Part shown: positions 42,063-50,578 of the stretch, piece after piece | Layout: the number at the start of each line of letters is the position of its first letter | How positions within the stretch are numbered: the stretch's first letter is position 1 | Assembly (NCBI GenBank): GCA_948579355.1 | Contig: CAPAOV010000014.1 | Location: 1 to 64,000, forward strand | Length of the DNA stretch: 64,000 nucleotides | Reading direction: 5' to 3' | Origin: an uncultured Eubacterium sp. | Lineage (GTDB): Bacteria > Bacillota > Clostridia > Lachnospirales > Lachnospiraceae | Notes under the pieces: generated by a model | What the model was told of the DNA's origin: nothing | Seen by the model: the letters and a program-made list of their open reading frames with translations, nothing else | The model's database searches: none | Program-made: the position numbers and the translations under genes

Positions 42063-42149
42063 CAAAGGGAAAGGACGACTGGTAAACCAGCCGCCCTTTG
42101 AAAGAGGAGTTTTATGAAAAAATATCAAAAATTAGGTATTGGCAATTAA
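42063..42149 (+). other. structured element with an 11-residue reading frame
   Basis: CAAAGGG (42063-42069) pairs with CCCTTTG (42094-42100), and CTGG/CCAG forms an inner stem with a TAAA loop. AGAGGAG follows, then ATG 42114 and a frame reading MKKYQKLGIGN, stop at 42149. This could be a leader peptide, a regulatory RNA or a decayed gene start. The remainder of 42001-42345 contains no other gene; the -10-like TATACT at 42272-42277 may serve the next gene. Confidence 0.35.
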
Positions 42150-42345
42150 AATTACTGAATAAGTTGTTTTTGTTTTCAACTTATGAGCACAGTATAAAAT
42201 TAAATTGTGAAAAAAGCGTGTTCAAATTAAATACAATTTGTGTATTTCTTTCTTTTTTTTAAAAGAAATGTTATACTATAAAAGTACAAAAGAATGCGCC
42301 GAAAGAACGGCATGTTGGAAAGTGTAAGAGAGAGGCAGGGGAGCA

Positions 42346-44145
42346 ATGAGGTATAATGTAGAAGAGATAGGGCAGAGAATACACGTAAGACAGATTGAGG
42401 GGATGGGAGAGCGCTTAGAAGAGGATATCGGAGGGATACTGTCGCGCGCCGGCATGTATTTCCGTATTTTTCATCGTGCGAAGACACCATATTCTATTGC
42501 ACAGAAGTTAGAGAAATCCGGATACGGCTTCGGGAACAGCGACAAAAAGATGCAGGATTTGCTCGGGCTGCGCGTCGTTGTCTATTATCCGGATGATTTG
42601 GAGATTATCCGTACGATTTTGGAGAAGACGTTTCGTCAGGTCGGAGACTGGTCGGAGACGGACAGCACGGAGGAAGAATTTAAGGCGTCAAAACTCAACG
42701 GCGTCTTCCGCATACCAGAAGAGTACCAGCGCATTTATAATGGGGATATCAGTTTTCTGCCGATTGACACGACGTTTGAAGTACAGCTCAGAACCATCTC
42801 TTTCGAGGGGTGGCATGAAATTGAACATGATATGCGCTATAAAACTCCTTATGGGGAAGAGTTTTGGCGCAATAACGAAAAATTATCCCGCACCCTCAAT
42901 TGTGTGCTGGCCAATTTGGAGCTGAGCGACTGGACGACGATGAATGTATTTGACCAGTTGGCGTATTACCATTATGAAAATAAAAATTGGGAAATGATGT
43001 TAAAGGGAAAATTCCGGCTTCGTTTTGCAGACCAGTCGCTGGCGGAAGAAATCGTAGATTTTTTAGATTGTAATCAGGAAGTCGCATACCAAATTTACCG
43101 GTGTGAGCGGCCGCAGGTGCTGTTCGCTTTGCTTCGCGACGGTTATCATGACCGCATTACCTATAATCTGATGGTGAAAGTGATGAATGAATCACTGGTA
43201 GATTATGACCACAGATTGCAGAGAAAATTATCAAAAATATGCCATGAGGTGATGAAAAAGGAAAAGACAGGACGCACGGAGCGGTTAGAGTTAAATCTTC
43301 TCGACGTGACGCCGTCTTTTCAGCTTAATGTAACGCTGCAGCATAAGCCGCAGGGAGATTTGAACAGAGAGTTTCTGCTGGCTGTGCAGCTAATTGCCAG
43401 TTGGGCGCAGGGGCGTTTTCACAATATTACGAAAGACATTCCCAATTCTCCTGTGGACTATGAATTTCACGAGGCGGGCTATAATCTGCAAATACTGGGA
43501 AATATGAGTCTGGGATTTTACAAGCTGACATTGGAATATGTCGATTCAACCCGAAAAGGAGTGGTGTGGCGGACGAAAGTAAGTTTGGAGAGAAGTAACC
43601 GTGTGAGAATGCGTGTAGACTGTGATTATTGCCATAATACGGACCGCCTGATTCGCGACAGCTTTAACAAGCCCCGTTTTGTCGATGAGATATTCCGTAA
43701 AATCGGCTATGAAGATGTACTTTCGCTGTCGAGCAAGCCGCAAAAAGTAGAGAAAATGCAGGAAATCGAGCAGTTGAGCCGGCTCATTGGCAATCATTCC
43801 CGCACGCTGCCGGTAGTAATCGCTGTGGAGGATGAAGATTCCGAGAGCCAAATCAACATTAACCGTCTGGCAGAGACGGTGGGGACGTATGCACATGTTT
43901 ATCTGCTTGGGAAAAAGGCAATACCGATGATGGTGGAAGCTTCCGATTATACGAGCGAAGAGTTAATGGGGGCGGTTTGGGTGACGTTCCAAAACGGGGA
44001 AGATAAATTTTTTACAAGGGAAAGGATTTCAAATAGCCGTTTTGATTTTAATAAGTATGCATTTGACCCGGGAAACGTGTATGAAAAAGCGTTTCGTCAT
44101 AAGCTTGTCCGTCTCATCAAGGAAAAGAATTGTTGTTATATTTGA
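42346..44145 (+). CDS. large protein with divergent RelA/SpoT synthetase domain
   Basis: The first about 200 of 599 residues resemble a (p)ppGpp synthetase domain: FHRAKTPYSIAQKLEKSG, MQDLLGLRVVVYYPDD, EVQLRTISFEGWHEIEHDMRYKTP. The catalytic Glu of EVQLRT and the Arg/Lys of the donor site are present. The usual acceptor-site motif (NGYRSxH type) is replaced by KLNGVFRIPEEY, lacking the stacking Tyr and the His, so the nucleotide acceptor or activity may differ. The remaining about 400 residues match nothing I know; they are mostly mixed alpha/beta, with FLLAVQLIASWAQGRFHNI and LPVVIAVEDEDSESQININRLAETVGTYAHVYLL, the latter like a nucleotide-binding strand-helix unit. There is no HD, TGS or ACT domain, so it is not a long RSH protein. 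It is a single gene. Confidence 0.72.
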   Translation: MRYNVEEIGQRIHVRQIEGMGERLEEDIGGILSRAGMYFRIFHRAKTPYSIAQKLEKSGYGFGNSDKKMQDLLGLRVVVYYPDDLEIIRTILEKTFRQVGDWSETDSTEEEFKASKLNGVFRIPEEYQRIYNGDISFLPIDTTFEVQLRTISFEGWHEIEHDMRYKTPYGEEFWRNNEKLSRTLNCVLANLELSDWTTMNVFDQLAYYHYENKNWEMMLKGKFRLRFADQSLAEEIVDFLDCNQEVAYQIYRCERPQVLFALLRDGYHDRITYNLMVKVMNESLVDYDHRLQRKLSKICHEVMKKEKTGRTERLELNLLDVTPSFQLNVTLQHKPQGDLNREFLLAVQLIASWAQGRFHNITKDIPNSPVDYEFHEAGYNLQILGNMSLGFYKLTLEYVDSTRKGVVWRTKVSLERSNRVRMRVDCDYCHNTDRLIRDSFNKPRFVDEIFRKIGYEDVLSLSSKPQKVEKMQEIEQLSRLIGNHSRTLPVVIAVEDEDSESQININRLAETVGTYAHVYLLGKKAIPMMVEASDYTSEELMGAVWVTFQNGEDKFFTRERISNSRFDFNKYAFDPGNVYEKAFRHKLVRLIKEKNCCYI

Positions 44146-44193
44146 ATGTGTCAACACAATTCCAACCTATTTATTCCAAAGCTTGTTTGAGAA

Positions 44194-44222
44194 TTGACAA
44201 AACAGGCGGATGGTGGTATGAT
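44194..44222 (+). promoter_or_regulatory. promoter of the secreted FN3 gene
   Basis: TTGACA (44194-44199) and TATGAT (44217-44222) with a 17-base spacer, about 70 bases before the start. Confidence 0.8.
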
Positions 44223-44292
44223 TTTGTTGTTGTAATCTTTGTGACTGTTACATATTGTAAGTCAGTATTTTATTGGAAAAGGAGAGAATTAA

Positions 44293-45531
44293 ATGAAAAA
44301 ATCATGGAAATTATTGTTGAGTGCCTTTTCGTTTGCCTTTGTCATGTTTCTGGCAATGGGAACGACAAGTAGGGCAGCAGGTTGGGATGCCGGCCTGAAA
44401 CAGACAGCAGCAGGACAGAAAAGTATATCCATTTCATGGAACCCTTATATGCAGGAGGGAGTGGCAATTGACCATTATGAGACGGAATATAGTATGGATG
44501 GTACGAATTTTGCTCCTACGTCGACATGGAATCATGTTAGCGGCACGGAAGAGACTATCCGTAGTCTGGCTGCCGACAAAGTGTACTGGGTGCGCGTGAA
44601 AGCTGTGGCAGAGGGGGCAGATTATAAAGATGTGGTAGTTGCTGTCAGCAATCCGCTTCAGGTAGCTACGCTGCCGACTGTTGGTCGTGTTGAGGGATTG
44701 ATGCAGAGTGCGGCAACAGCTAATTCTGCGACATTTACATGGACGCCTGTCAGTGGGGCGACCGGTTATGATATCTATCTTTCCCAAAGTCTCTGGCATT
44801 ATACAAAAGTGGGTAGTACGTCAGGCACTTCTTATACGGTTACTTCTCTGCCGACTGGATATGCAGGGGAATATTTCGTAATGGCAAAGAAAACGACCTT
44901 TAACGGCTTTGAAGCTACAGGAGATATGGAGTATGATGGTTACTTTAAGAGAATCGATGTAAAATCGCTTCCGGCAAAAGTACAGTCAATTGCCGTATCT
45001 GCTTTTTACTCAAATAGTTGCAGTTTCCAGTGGTCTGTTGTGAATAATGCAGATGGTTATCAGCTTCAGACAAAGAACGCCAAAGGAAAGGTAGTCAGCA
45101 CGACAAGTTATATCGGTACATCCGGTTCTGTTTCCCCATTCAAAAAGGGACAGTTCTATTCTACACGTGTACGCGCGTATGTGAAAGTCGGAAACGGATA
45201 TGCATATGGCCCATGGTCAAACTACAGTTATAACGCATCAAACAAATCTATTAAATGGATTCGTTCGGCAAACCGTAAGAAGATTACTTTAAAATGGAAG
45301 AAGATTGCCGGCGCTTGCGGTTATAAAGTGTATATTTCCACGAAATCCGGTAAAGGATATAAGAAAGTTAAGACATGTGGAAAGAATAGTAAAGGTTGTA
45401 CGATTACGAAATGCGGCAAGAAAAAACTGTCGAAGAAAAAGACATATTATGTAAGAGTGGAATACTTGAAAAAGGTTGGCAAGAAAAAGGTAGTAAGCGG
45501 CATTGCCGGCTTTGGAACAGTTAGAAGTTAA
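44293..45531 (+). CDS. secreted fibronectin type III repeat protein
   Basis: The 412-residue protein starts behind AAAGGAGAG with a signal peptide (LLLSAFSFAFVMFLAMGTTSRA). About four FN3-like units follow: KSISISWNPYMQEGVAIDHYE, SATFTWTPVSGATGYDIYL, SCSFQWSVVNNADGYQLQTKN, KKITLKWKKIAGACGYKVYIS. The last unit is very basic (KKLSKKKTYYVRVEYLKKVGKKKVV) and may bind acidic wall polymers. No enzymatic domain or sortase signal is present. The style matches the other secreted proteins at 26405, 37026, 39828 and 48738. Confidence 0.82.
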   Translation: MKKSWKLLLSAFSFAFVMFLAMGTTSRAAGWDAGLKQTAAGQKSISISWNPYMQEGVAIDHYETEYSMDGTNFAPTSTWNHVSGTEETIRSLAADKVYWVRVKAVAEGADYKDVVVAVSNPLQVATLPTVGRVEGLMQSAATANSATFTWTPVSGATGYDIYLSQSLWHYTKVGSTSGTSYTVTSLPTGYAGEYFVMAKKTTFNGFEATGDMEYDGYFKRIDVKSLPAKVQSIAVSAFYSNSCSFQWSVVNNADGYQLQTKNAKGKVVSTTSYIGTSGSVSPFKKGQFYSTRVRAYVKVGNGYAYGPWSNYSYNASNKSIKWIRSANRKKITLKWKKIAGACGYKVYISTKSGKGYKKVKTCGKNSKGCTITKCGKKKLSKKKTYYVRVEYLKKVGKKKVVSGIAGFGTVRS

Positions 45532-45593
45532 GTAGTATAATAAAAAGTAAACAGTGATACTGCTTTGAGGGGCGCTGTTATATAAGAATCAGG

Positions 45594-45668
45594 AGATACC
45601 ATCCGGCAGATGGAAACCACAAATAGCTTTGCGTAGACGGTTTTCATCGCTTGGATGGTATCTTTTAT
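45594..45668 (+). terminator. two-tier terminator hairpin
   Basis: Outer stem AGATACCATCC (45594-45604) with 45653-45663 and inner stem GATGGAAACC with GGTTTTCATC, followed by TTTATAT. Both arms are extended, so it may also be a small structured RNA. Confidence 0.65.
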
Positions 45669-45781
45669 ATTTAGTTGTTTTCCATTTCCTTTGTGTGGAC
45701 CTCTTTTCACTTTATCCATTTCGTGTTATACTACTAACAGTACAATGATTATTTTGTTGTTTCAGGAGGGAAGTGTTTGGC

Positions 45782-46297
45782 ATGAATAATCGAATTTTTT
45801 ATCACAAAAGGACAGGTGAACCTGTACAAATTATCGTGCACGCTCAGACAAAACCTAATTTTCAGGAAGTAATCTGCTATCAGGAATTAACGAAACCATT
45901 TGCCTGTTATGTCATGGAAAAGCGGCAGTTTTTTGCTGAATATGTAAAGGAATTTACAAAACTGCCGTTGACGGGAAAAGTTCCGATTGAAAAGAGAGAA
46001 GATTTACCGGACAAGCAGCCGCGCATTTCAAAAGGCAAGATTATGGAAGAAGAAACGGAGGAAGAAACACAAAATGTCGATTCAAAAATGGCAAAGTTAT
46101 TGGCGTTTTTGGATGCGGAGACATACCGGCAGAAAATGATATGTTTGGAAAACATGAAAGATGATTTGGATGAGCATATGATAAATAATATTGCGGTCAG
46201 TCTCGATTTATCGATTGAGAATGGTATGGATGCCTACCAGACAATATTATCAGAGCTGAAAATCAGGGAAAAATATGAGAGCGACCGGGGAGAATAA
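45782..46297 (+). CDS. uncharacterised cytoplasmic protein upstream of truA
   Basis: The 171-residue protein starts at ATG 45782, 11 bases after AGGAGGG; the in-frame GTG at 45773 is too close to that site. An extended -10 TGTTATACT lies at 45724-45732. The N-terminal half (NRIFYHKRTGEPVQIIVHAQ, CYQELTKPFACYVMEKRQFFAEYV) looks like a small beta-sheet domain. An acidic linker (EEETEEETQNVDS) follows, and the C-terminal half is helical (MAKLLAFLDAETYRQKMICLENMKDDLDEHMINNIAVSLDL). No family is recognised. It is 5 bases from truA and likely co-transcribed. Confidence 0.7.
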   Translation: MNNRIFYHKRTGEPVQIIVHAQTKPNFQEVICYQELTKPFACYVMEKRQFFAEYVKEFTKLPLTGKVPIEKREDLPDKQPRISKGKIMEEETEEETQNVDSKMAKLLAFLDAETYRQKMICLENMKDDLDEHMINNIAVSLDLSIENGMDAYQTILSELKIREKYESDRGE

Positions 46298-46302
46298 GTG
46301 TG

Positions 46303-47040
46303 ATGAATTACCGTATGGTGATACAGTACGACGGTACCCGCTACCGCGGATGGCAGCGACAGGGCAATCGGGCCGATACCGTTCAGGGAAGAATTGAGCG
46401 CGCATTGTCAAAGCGCTGCGGACATGAAGTTGAAATAGACGGCGCCGGACGCACGGACGCCGGCGTACATGCGATGGCACAGGTTGCCAACGTACATTTA
46501 TCCGAGGTGCGAGACGTTGAGAGAATGCGGCAAGAGCTCAATGAATATTTGCCGAGAGATATACGGATACTGAAAATAGAAGAGGCGGGCGAACGGTTTC
46601 ACAGCCGCCTGCATGCTACCGGTAAGATATATGAATATCATTTGCTCAAAAAAGATAATTACTGTGTATTTACAAGACAGTACTGCTGGCAGATGGAAGA
46701 TACGCTGGATGTGGCACAAATGCGGGAAGCGGCGAAAATTCTCATTGGCCGGCACGACTTCCGGGGATTTTGTACAAAAGCGTCCAAGAAGAAATCTACC
46801 GTACGCAGGCTGGACGCAATTAATTTGATAGAATCGGAAACAGAAATTACCCTCCGCTTTGAGGGCAGCGGCTTCCTATATAATATGGTGCGGATTCTCA
46901 CCGGTACGTTAGTGGAAGTTGGTTTGCATAAACGAAGCGTGGAAAGCGTTGCGGAGGTATTGCAGAGCGGGGAGCGGGCGCGCGCGGGAGAGACGGCGCC
47001 GGCGCAGGGATTGTTTCTTGTGCGGGTAAAGTATGATTAA
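46303..47040 (+). CDS. truA: tRNA pseudouridine(38-40) synthase
   Basis: The 245-residue enzyme modifies the anticodon arm of many tRNAs. It has the catalytic motif GAGRTDAGVHA with the nucleophilic Asp, the N-terminal YDGTRYRGWQRQ, and the C-terminal FEGSGFLYNMVRILTGTLVEVG. ATG 46303 has GGGGA about 11 bases upstream; GTG 46300 is a less likely start. Length is typical. Confidence 0.96.
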   Translation: MNYRMVIQYDGTRYRGWQRQGNRADTVQGRIERALSKRCGHEVEIDGAGRTDAGVHAMAQVANVHLSEVRDVERMRQELNEYLPRDIRILKIEEAGERFHSRLHATGKIYEYHLLKKDNYCVFTRQYCWQMEDTLDVAQMREAAKILIGRHDFRGFCTKASKKKSTVRRLDAINLIESETEITLRFEGSGFLYNMVRILTGTLVEVGLHKRSVESVAEVLQSGERARAGETAPAQGLFLVRVKYD

Positions 47041-47067
47041 TGTTTGCGTTGCAGAAATGAGGACAAG

Positions 47068-47310
47068 ATGAGACAGATGGAGTTTAAAATGGAGCGGGAA
47101 AATCTTGTGAAAGAGGGCGAGGAAGTGTCAGTGATTGAGGGCATTTTGCCAAGCGCTTATTATTATACGATTTCCCCTGCCGTAGCAATGTCGGCAAATT
47201 ATTCGTACCGCGACCGTTTAAAAACAAATCGGGGCATCGTAAAAGAAATAAAACATAACGATAAGGGGTATTATGTCGTTGTGGAGTTTGATGAAGAGCA
47301 GAGTGAATAG
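47068..47310 (+). CDS. small conserved-looking protein between truA and an aminopeptidase
   Basis: The 80-residue protein starts at ATG 47068 after GCAGAAATGAGG, a ribosome site almost identical to that of clpX. The sequence (EGILPSAYYYTISPAVAMSANYSYRDRL, IVKEIKHNDKGYYVVVEFDE) suggests a small beta-barrel with a translation-factor or KOW-like flavour, but no family is certain. Confidence 0.65.
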   Translation: MRQMEFKMERENLVKEGEEVSVIEGILPSAYYYTISPAVAMSANYSYRDRLKTNRGIVKEIKHNDKGYYVVVEFDEEQSE

Positions 47311-47337
47311 AAATGAGAAATGGAGGCAGTGCAGGAG

Positions 47338-48723
47338 ATGGAGCGCAACAATGTATGGAAAGAATACACGAAGAAAGAAATTAAGGAATTGGAAAAATTG
47401 AATAAGCAGTACCGCGAATTTCTGGATGCCGGAAAGACGGAACGCGAATGCGTGACAGAGGCAGTTAAGATGGCAAAGAAAGCGGGATACAGAGATTTGC
47501 AGGAAGTGATTGCTGCGGATGAAGAGCTGCGGCCGGGGGATAAGATTTATGCGGTAAATATGAAAAAATCCATCGCTCTTTTTCAAATCGGGCGGCAGCC
47601 AATGGAAAAAGGAATGGCTATTTTAGGGGCGCATATTGATTCGCCGCGCATGGACATAAAACAGAATCCTCTTTATGAGGACACGGAACTGGCTTATCTG
47701 GATACTCATTATTATGGAGGAATAAAAAAATATCAGTGGGTGACGCTTCCGCTGGCGATACATGGTGTTATTGTAAAAAAAGATGGGGAAGTCGTTTCTG
47801 TATGTATCGGAGAGGAAGAGAAAGACCCGGTTTTTTGTGTAACCGATTTGCTAATTCATCTGGCGGGTGAACGCATGGAGCGCAAGGCGAATAAAGTCAT
47901 AGAGGGAGAAGCGCTGGATATTTTATTTGCCAGCCAGCCGCTCAAAGGAGAGGAAAAGGATGCCGTTGCCAAAAATGTACTTGCCATATTAAAGGAAAAG
48001 TACGATGTGGAAGAGGAGGATTTTCTCTCCGCAGAACTGGAAGTTGTTCCGGCAGGCAAAGCGAGGGAATCAGGTATTGATTTGAGTATGATTATGGCAT
48101 ATGGACAGGATGACAGGGTGTGCGCCTTTACATCACTGCTTGCCATGCTGGAAGTAGAAGACACCGAGTATACAACCTGTTGCCTCTTGGTTGATAAAGA
48201 AGAGATTGGCAGCGTGGGCGCTACCGGTATGCGCTCCCACGTATTTGAAAATACGGTGGCCGAGGTGATGGATAGGATGGGGCAGTATGATGAGCTGGCG
48301 CTGCGCCGCTGTCTGGCCAACTCGAAAATGCTGTCTTCGGATGTCAGCGCCGCCTTTGACCCGACGTATGCGTCTGCCTATGAAAAGAAAAATGCCGCGT
48401 ATTTCGGAAGGGGCATGGTGTTTAATAAATTTACCGGTTCGCGGGGAAAATCAGGAAGTAATGATGCAAATGCCGAATTTATGGCACAAATACGTGGTAT
48501 TTTAAAAGATGCCAAGGTGGCGTACCAAACGGCGGAACTTGGTAAGGTAGACATCGGAGGCGGTGGAACGATTGCCTACATTATGGCGTTATATGGGATG
48601 GATGTCATTGACTGCGGAGTGGCCGTGCTCAATATGCACGCACCGTGGGAATTGACGAGTAAAGCAGATGTATATGAGACAAAAAAAGGATATGTGCAGT
48701 TTTTAAAGAAGATAATGGCTTAG
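47338..48723 (+). CDS. M18-family aminopeptidase
   Basis: The 461-residue metallopeptidase has the M18 zinc-site sequences GAHIDSPRMD, DKEEIGSVGATGMRS, SSDVSAAFDPTY, ELGKVDIGGGGTIA and HAPWELTSKADVYET. The family removes N-terminal acidic or neutral residues from peptides in the cytoplasm and forms large oligomers; no signal peptide is present. The start is probably ATG 47338 (GGAGG 11 bases upstream); ATG 47320 is in frame and possible. Confidence 0.93.
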   Translation: MERNNVWKEYTKKEIKELEKLNKQYREFLDAGKTERECVTEAVKMAKKAGYRDLQEVIAADEELRPGDKIYAVNMKKSIALFQIGRQPMEKGMAILGAHIDSPRMDIKQNPLYEDTELAYLDTHYYGGIKKYQWVTLPLAIHGVIVKKDGEVVSVCIGEEEKDPVFCVTDLLIHLAGERMERKANKVIEGEALDILFASQPLKGEEKDAVAKNVLAILKEKYDVEEEDFLSAELEVVPAGKARESGIDLSMIMAYGQDDRVCAFTSLLAMLEVEDTEYTTCCLLVDKEEIGSVGATGMRSHVFENTVAEVMDRMGQYDELALRRCLANSKMLSSDVSAAFDPTYASAYEKKNAAYFGRGMVFNKFTGSRGKSGSNDANAEFMAQIRGILKDAKVAYQTAELGKVDIGGGGTIAYIMALYGMDVIDCGVAVLNMHAPWELTSKADVYETKKGYVQFLKKIMA

Positions 48724-48737
48724 AATAGGACAGAGAG

Positions 48738-50336
48738 ATGAACGAACGAATGTACCGGATAACGATAATAGGAGCGCTGGCTGTCTGCGCGCTCGGGGCA
48801 GCGGCGCTTTGGCCCCAAAAGAGCCTCGCGGCGGCTCGGGATGCAAATTCAGTTTCCGTGTTGGAAAAGAGAATGCTGGCGTCGTCGACAAAATCAATTG
48901 AATACCGTAAAGGCAAAGTGAAGTCGACGTCTTATCGTGTATGGAGAAAGGCTGAAAAAATACCGCTTACGAAATCGAAATTGGCGATAAAGAAAAAAGG
49001 GTGGTACTCGCTTCTTGTAACGACAAATAAGGGGAAGCGAAAAATAAACCACGTATATTTTAAAAAGAAGACTTATGTCATTCCTGCCAATACTGCTATC
49101 AAGCAAAAATCCGGATACTATTTTGTCGTTCCCAAAAAGAATAAAGCGCAGGCTGCTGAAGTACAAAATGCTTCCCTGCAAAAAGGGGGCAACGTATCCG
49201 TCTGGCTGCGCGGCGATTCCGCCTGCCGCAGTTGGAAACTGGTGAGCGCTGGAGGAAAGAAATTCCGCCTGCAGAATGTCAACAGCGGCATGTATCTGGC
49301 AGAGAAAGAAAGCGGCGTCAAAAAGGGAAATGCGGTGCAGACGACGTATGCGGCAAAGAATAAAGCGCAGATGTTCGAAGCCTATAGTGCAGGCTCCGGA
49401 TACATTTATCTTCGCTGCTGTGCGAGCAAACAATATCTCCATGCGGCGGGGAACAATTTGGAATTTAGCGGACGCAGGGCGGCGAAAGCATGGAAGTTTA
49501 AGATGGAAGCATCCGCTTGTCCGAAGAGCCTTGTTACGATATCCGGAGGAAGTTATCCATCGGCGCTTCAGGAGGGAGCGTCATTTATCCTCACAGGCAT
49601 CGTGAGTTCCCGCTATACGATGAAAACATTCACGGTTCAGATTGTCAATAGCGCAGGCAAAGCCGTATTGGCAAAGTCTGTGAATCCCAATCGCTGTTTT
49701 TACGATATTAAAAATATTGATGCGGCCATAACGTTCGGCAAACTGGCGGCGGGAAAATATTTTTACCGCATTGCGGTCAGGGATTCGGCGGGAAAAGAAG
49801 CCGTATGGGTCAACCGCCCTTTTACAGTGGCAGAACATATGACAACGATAAATCCGATAGGAACGGCATCAAACCGCATGTTATCTTATAATACCAATCT
49901 GATTGCGGCAGTAGGACATCAGTCGGCAGGCAATTCACTGGAGAAGAAAGCGTGTGCGTCCTATGCGTTAGCGTATTGCAATGCAATCCTTTATAATAGT
50001 GCGCCGGCGCCGCAGACTTACTGGATGGGAAGCAGTGATGTGACCTGCGTCTGGAGCAAAGGAGGCTATCGGTGTTCGGCTTCCGGTTACGGCTCCGAGT
50101 CAGCCGTGTTACAGGAGGCGTACAAGCAGATTCTCGCAGGGAACCCGTGCATTCTCCATGTGACGGGGAACACCGAACAGCACTGGCTGTGCATTATCGG
50201 CTACAAAAATGTCACCTCTCTTTCCCAGCTCACGGCAGCTAATCTGATTGCGATAGACCCGTGGGACGGAGCGGTGATAACGGTTTCTTCCAAATATAAA
50301 GTAAAATCTACATATCGTTTAGGAGTGAAAAACTAG
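48738..50336 (+). CDS. secreted ricin-like/Ig-like protein with C39-like peptidase domain
   Basis: The 532-residue protein has a signal peptide (ITIIGALAVCALGAAALWPQKSLA). A basic region follows (residues 40-115), then a ricin-type beta-trefoil (about 118-255: SGYYFVVPKKNKAQAAEVQN, RLQNVNSGMYLAEKESG, YLRCCASKQYLHAAGNNLEF), an Ig-like module (about 260-360), and a C-terminal domain with CASYALAYCNAIL, GNPCILHVTGNTEQHWLCIIGY and AIDPWDG. Cys, then His and Asp in this order match the C39/papain-like peptidase layout. The trefoil suggests carbohydrate binding. Probably a secreted peptidase or amidase acting on the wall or on host glycoproteins; the substrate is unknown. Confidence 0.78.
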   Translation: MNERMYRITIIGALAVCALGAAALWPQKSLAAARDANSVSVLEKRMLASSTKSIEYRKGKVKSTSYRVWRKAEKIPLTKSKLAIKKKGWYSLLVTTNKGKRKINHVYFKKKTYVIPANTAIKQKSGYYFVVPKKNKAQAAEVQNASLQKGGNVSVWLRGDSACRSWKLVSAGGKKFRLQNVNSGMYLAEKESGVKKGNAVQTTYAAKNKAQMFEAYSAGSGYIYLRCCASKQYLHAAGNNLEFSGRRAAKAWKFKMEASACPKSLVTISGGSYPSALQEGASFILTGIVSSRYTMKTFTVQIVNSAGKAVLAKSVNPNRCFYDIKNIDAAITFGKLAAGKYFYRIAVRDSAGKEAVWVNRPFTVAEHMTTINPIGTASNRMLSYNTNLIAAVGHQSAGNSLEKKACASYALAYCNAILYNSAPAPQTYWMGSSDVTCVWSKGGYRCSASGYGSESAVLQEAYKQILAGNPCILHVTGNTEQHWLCIIGYKNVTSLSQLTAANLIAIDPWDGAVITVSSKYKVKSTYRLGVKN

Positions 50337-50349
50337 TTTGTGGTTTATG

Positions 50350-50400
50350 AAAAGGAATGGAGTGTCTCTATTGTTGTAGACAATCGATTCCTTTTTTTCT
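50350..50400 (+). terminator. Rho-independent terminator upstream of recA
   Basis: AAAAGGAAT and ATTCCTTTT arms enclose an inner GTCT/AGAC stem and end in a run of seven T residues. Confidence 0.8.
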
Positions 50401-50441
50401 ATAATTAAATTAGAATTTGAGAAAGACGGAAAAGAAATATA

Positions 50442-50490
50442 TTGACAAAGCGTAGCTTATAGTATAGTATAATATACAGAACATCCGTTC
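50442..50490 (+). promoter_or_regulatory. recA promoter with LexA (SOS) box
   Basis: TTGACA at 50442-50447 is followed by TAGTAT at 17 bases (50465-50470) and an overlapping TATAAT at 50468-50473. GAACATCCGTTC (50479-50490) fits the Gram-positive LexA box GAAC-N4-GTTC and covers the start-point region, so LexA should repress recA. Confidence 0.85.
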
Positions 50491-50541
50491 GGTGCTACGG
50501 GCGCATGGACGCCGCAGTATTTTTCCGAACATACATAAAAG

Positions 50542-50574
50542 ACAGGGACAAAAGTTCCCTGTATAAACGGAGGT
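50542..50574 (+). promoter_or_regulatory. hairpin plus ribosome site before recA
   Basis: ACAGGGA (50542-50548) and TCCCTGT (50556-50562) pair around a 7-base loop, and CGGAGGT follows at 50568-50574. ATG is at 50579. It belongs to the recurring arrangement described in findings. Confidence 0.55.
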
Positions 50575-50578
50575 AAAC

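Noticed and set aside
42346..44145. Ordinary long RSH (RelA/SpoT) enzyme
   Set aside because: There is no HD hydrolase domain before the synthetase and no TGS or ACT domain after it, and the acceptor motif is changed.
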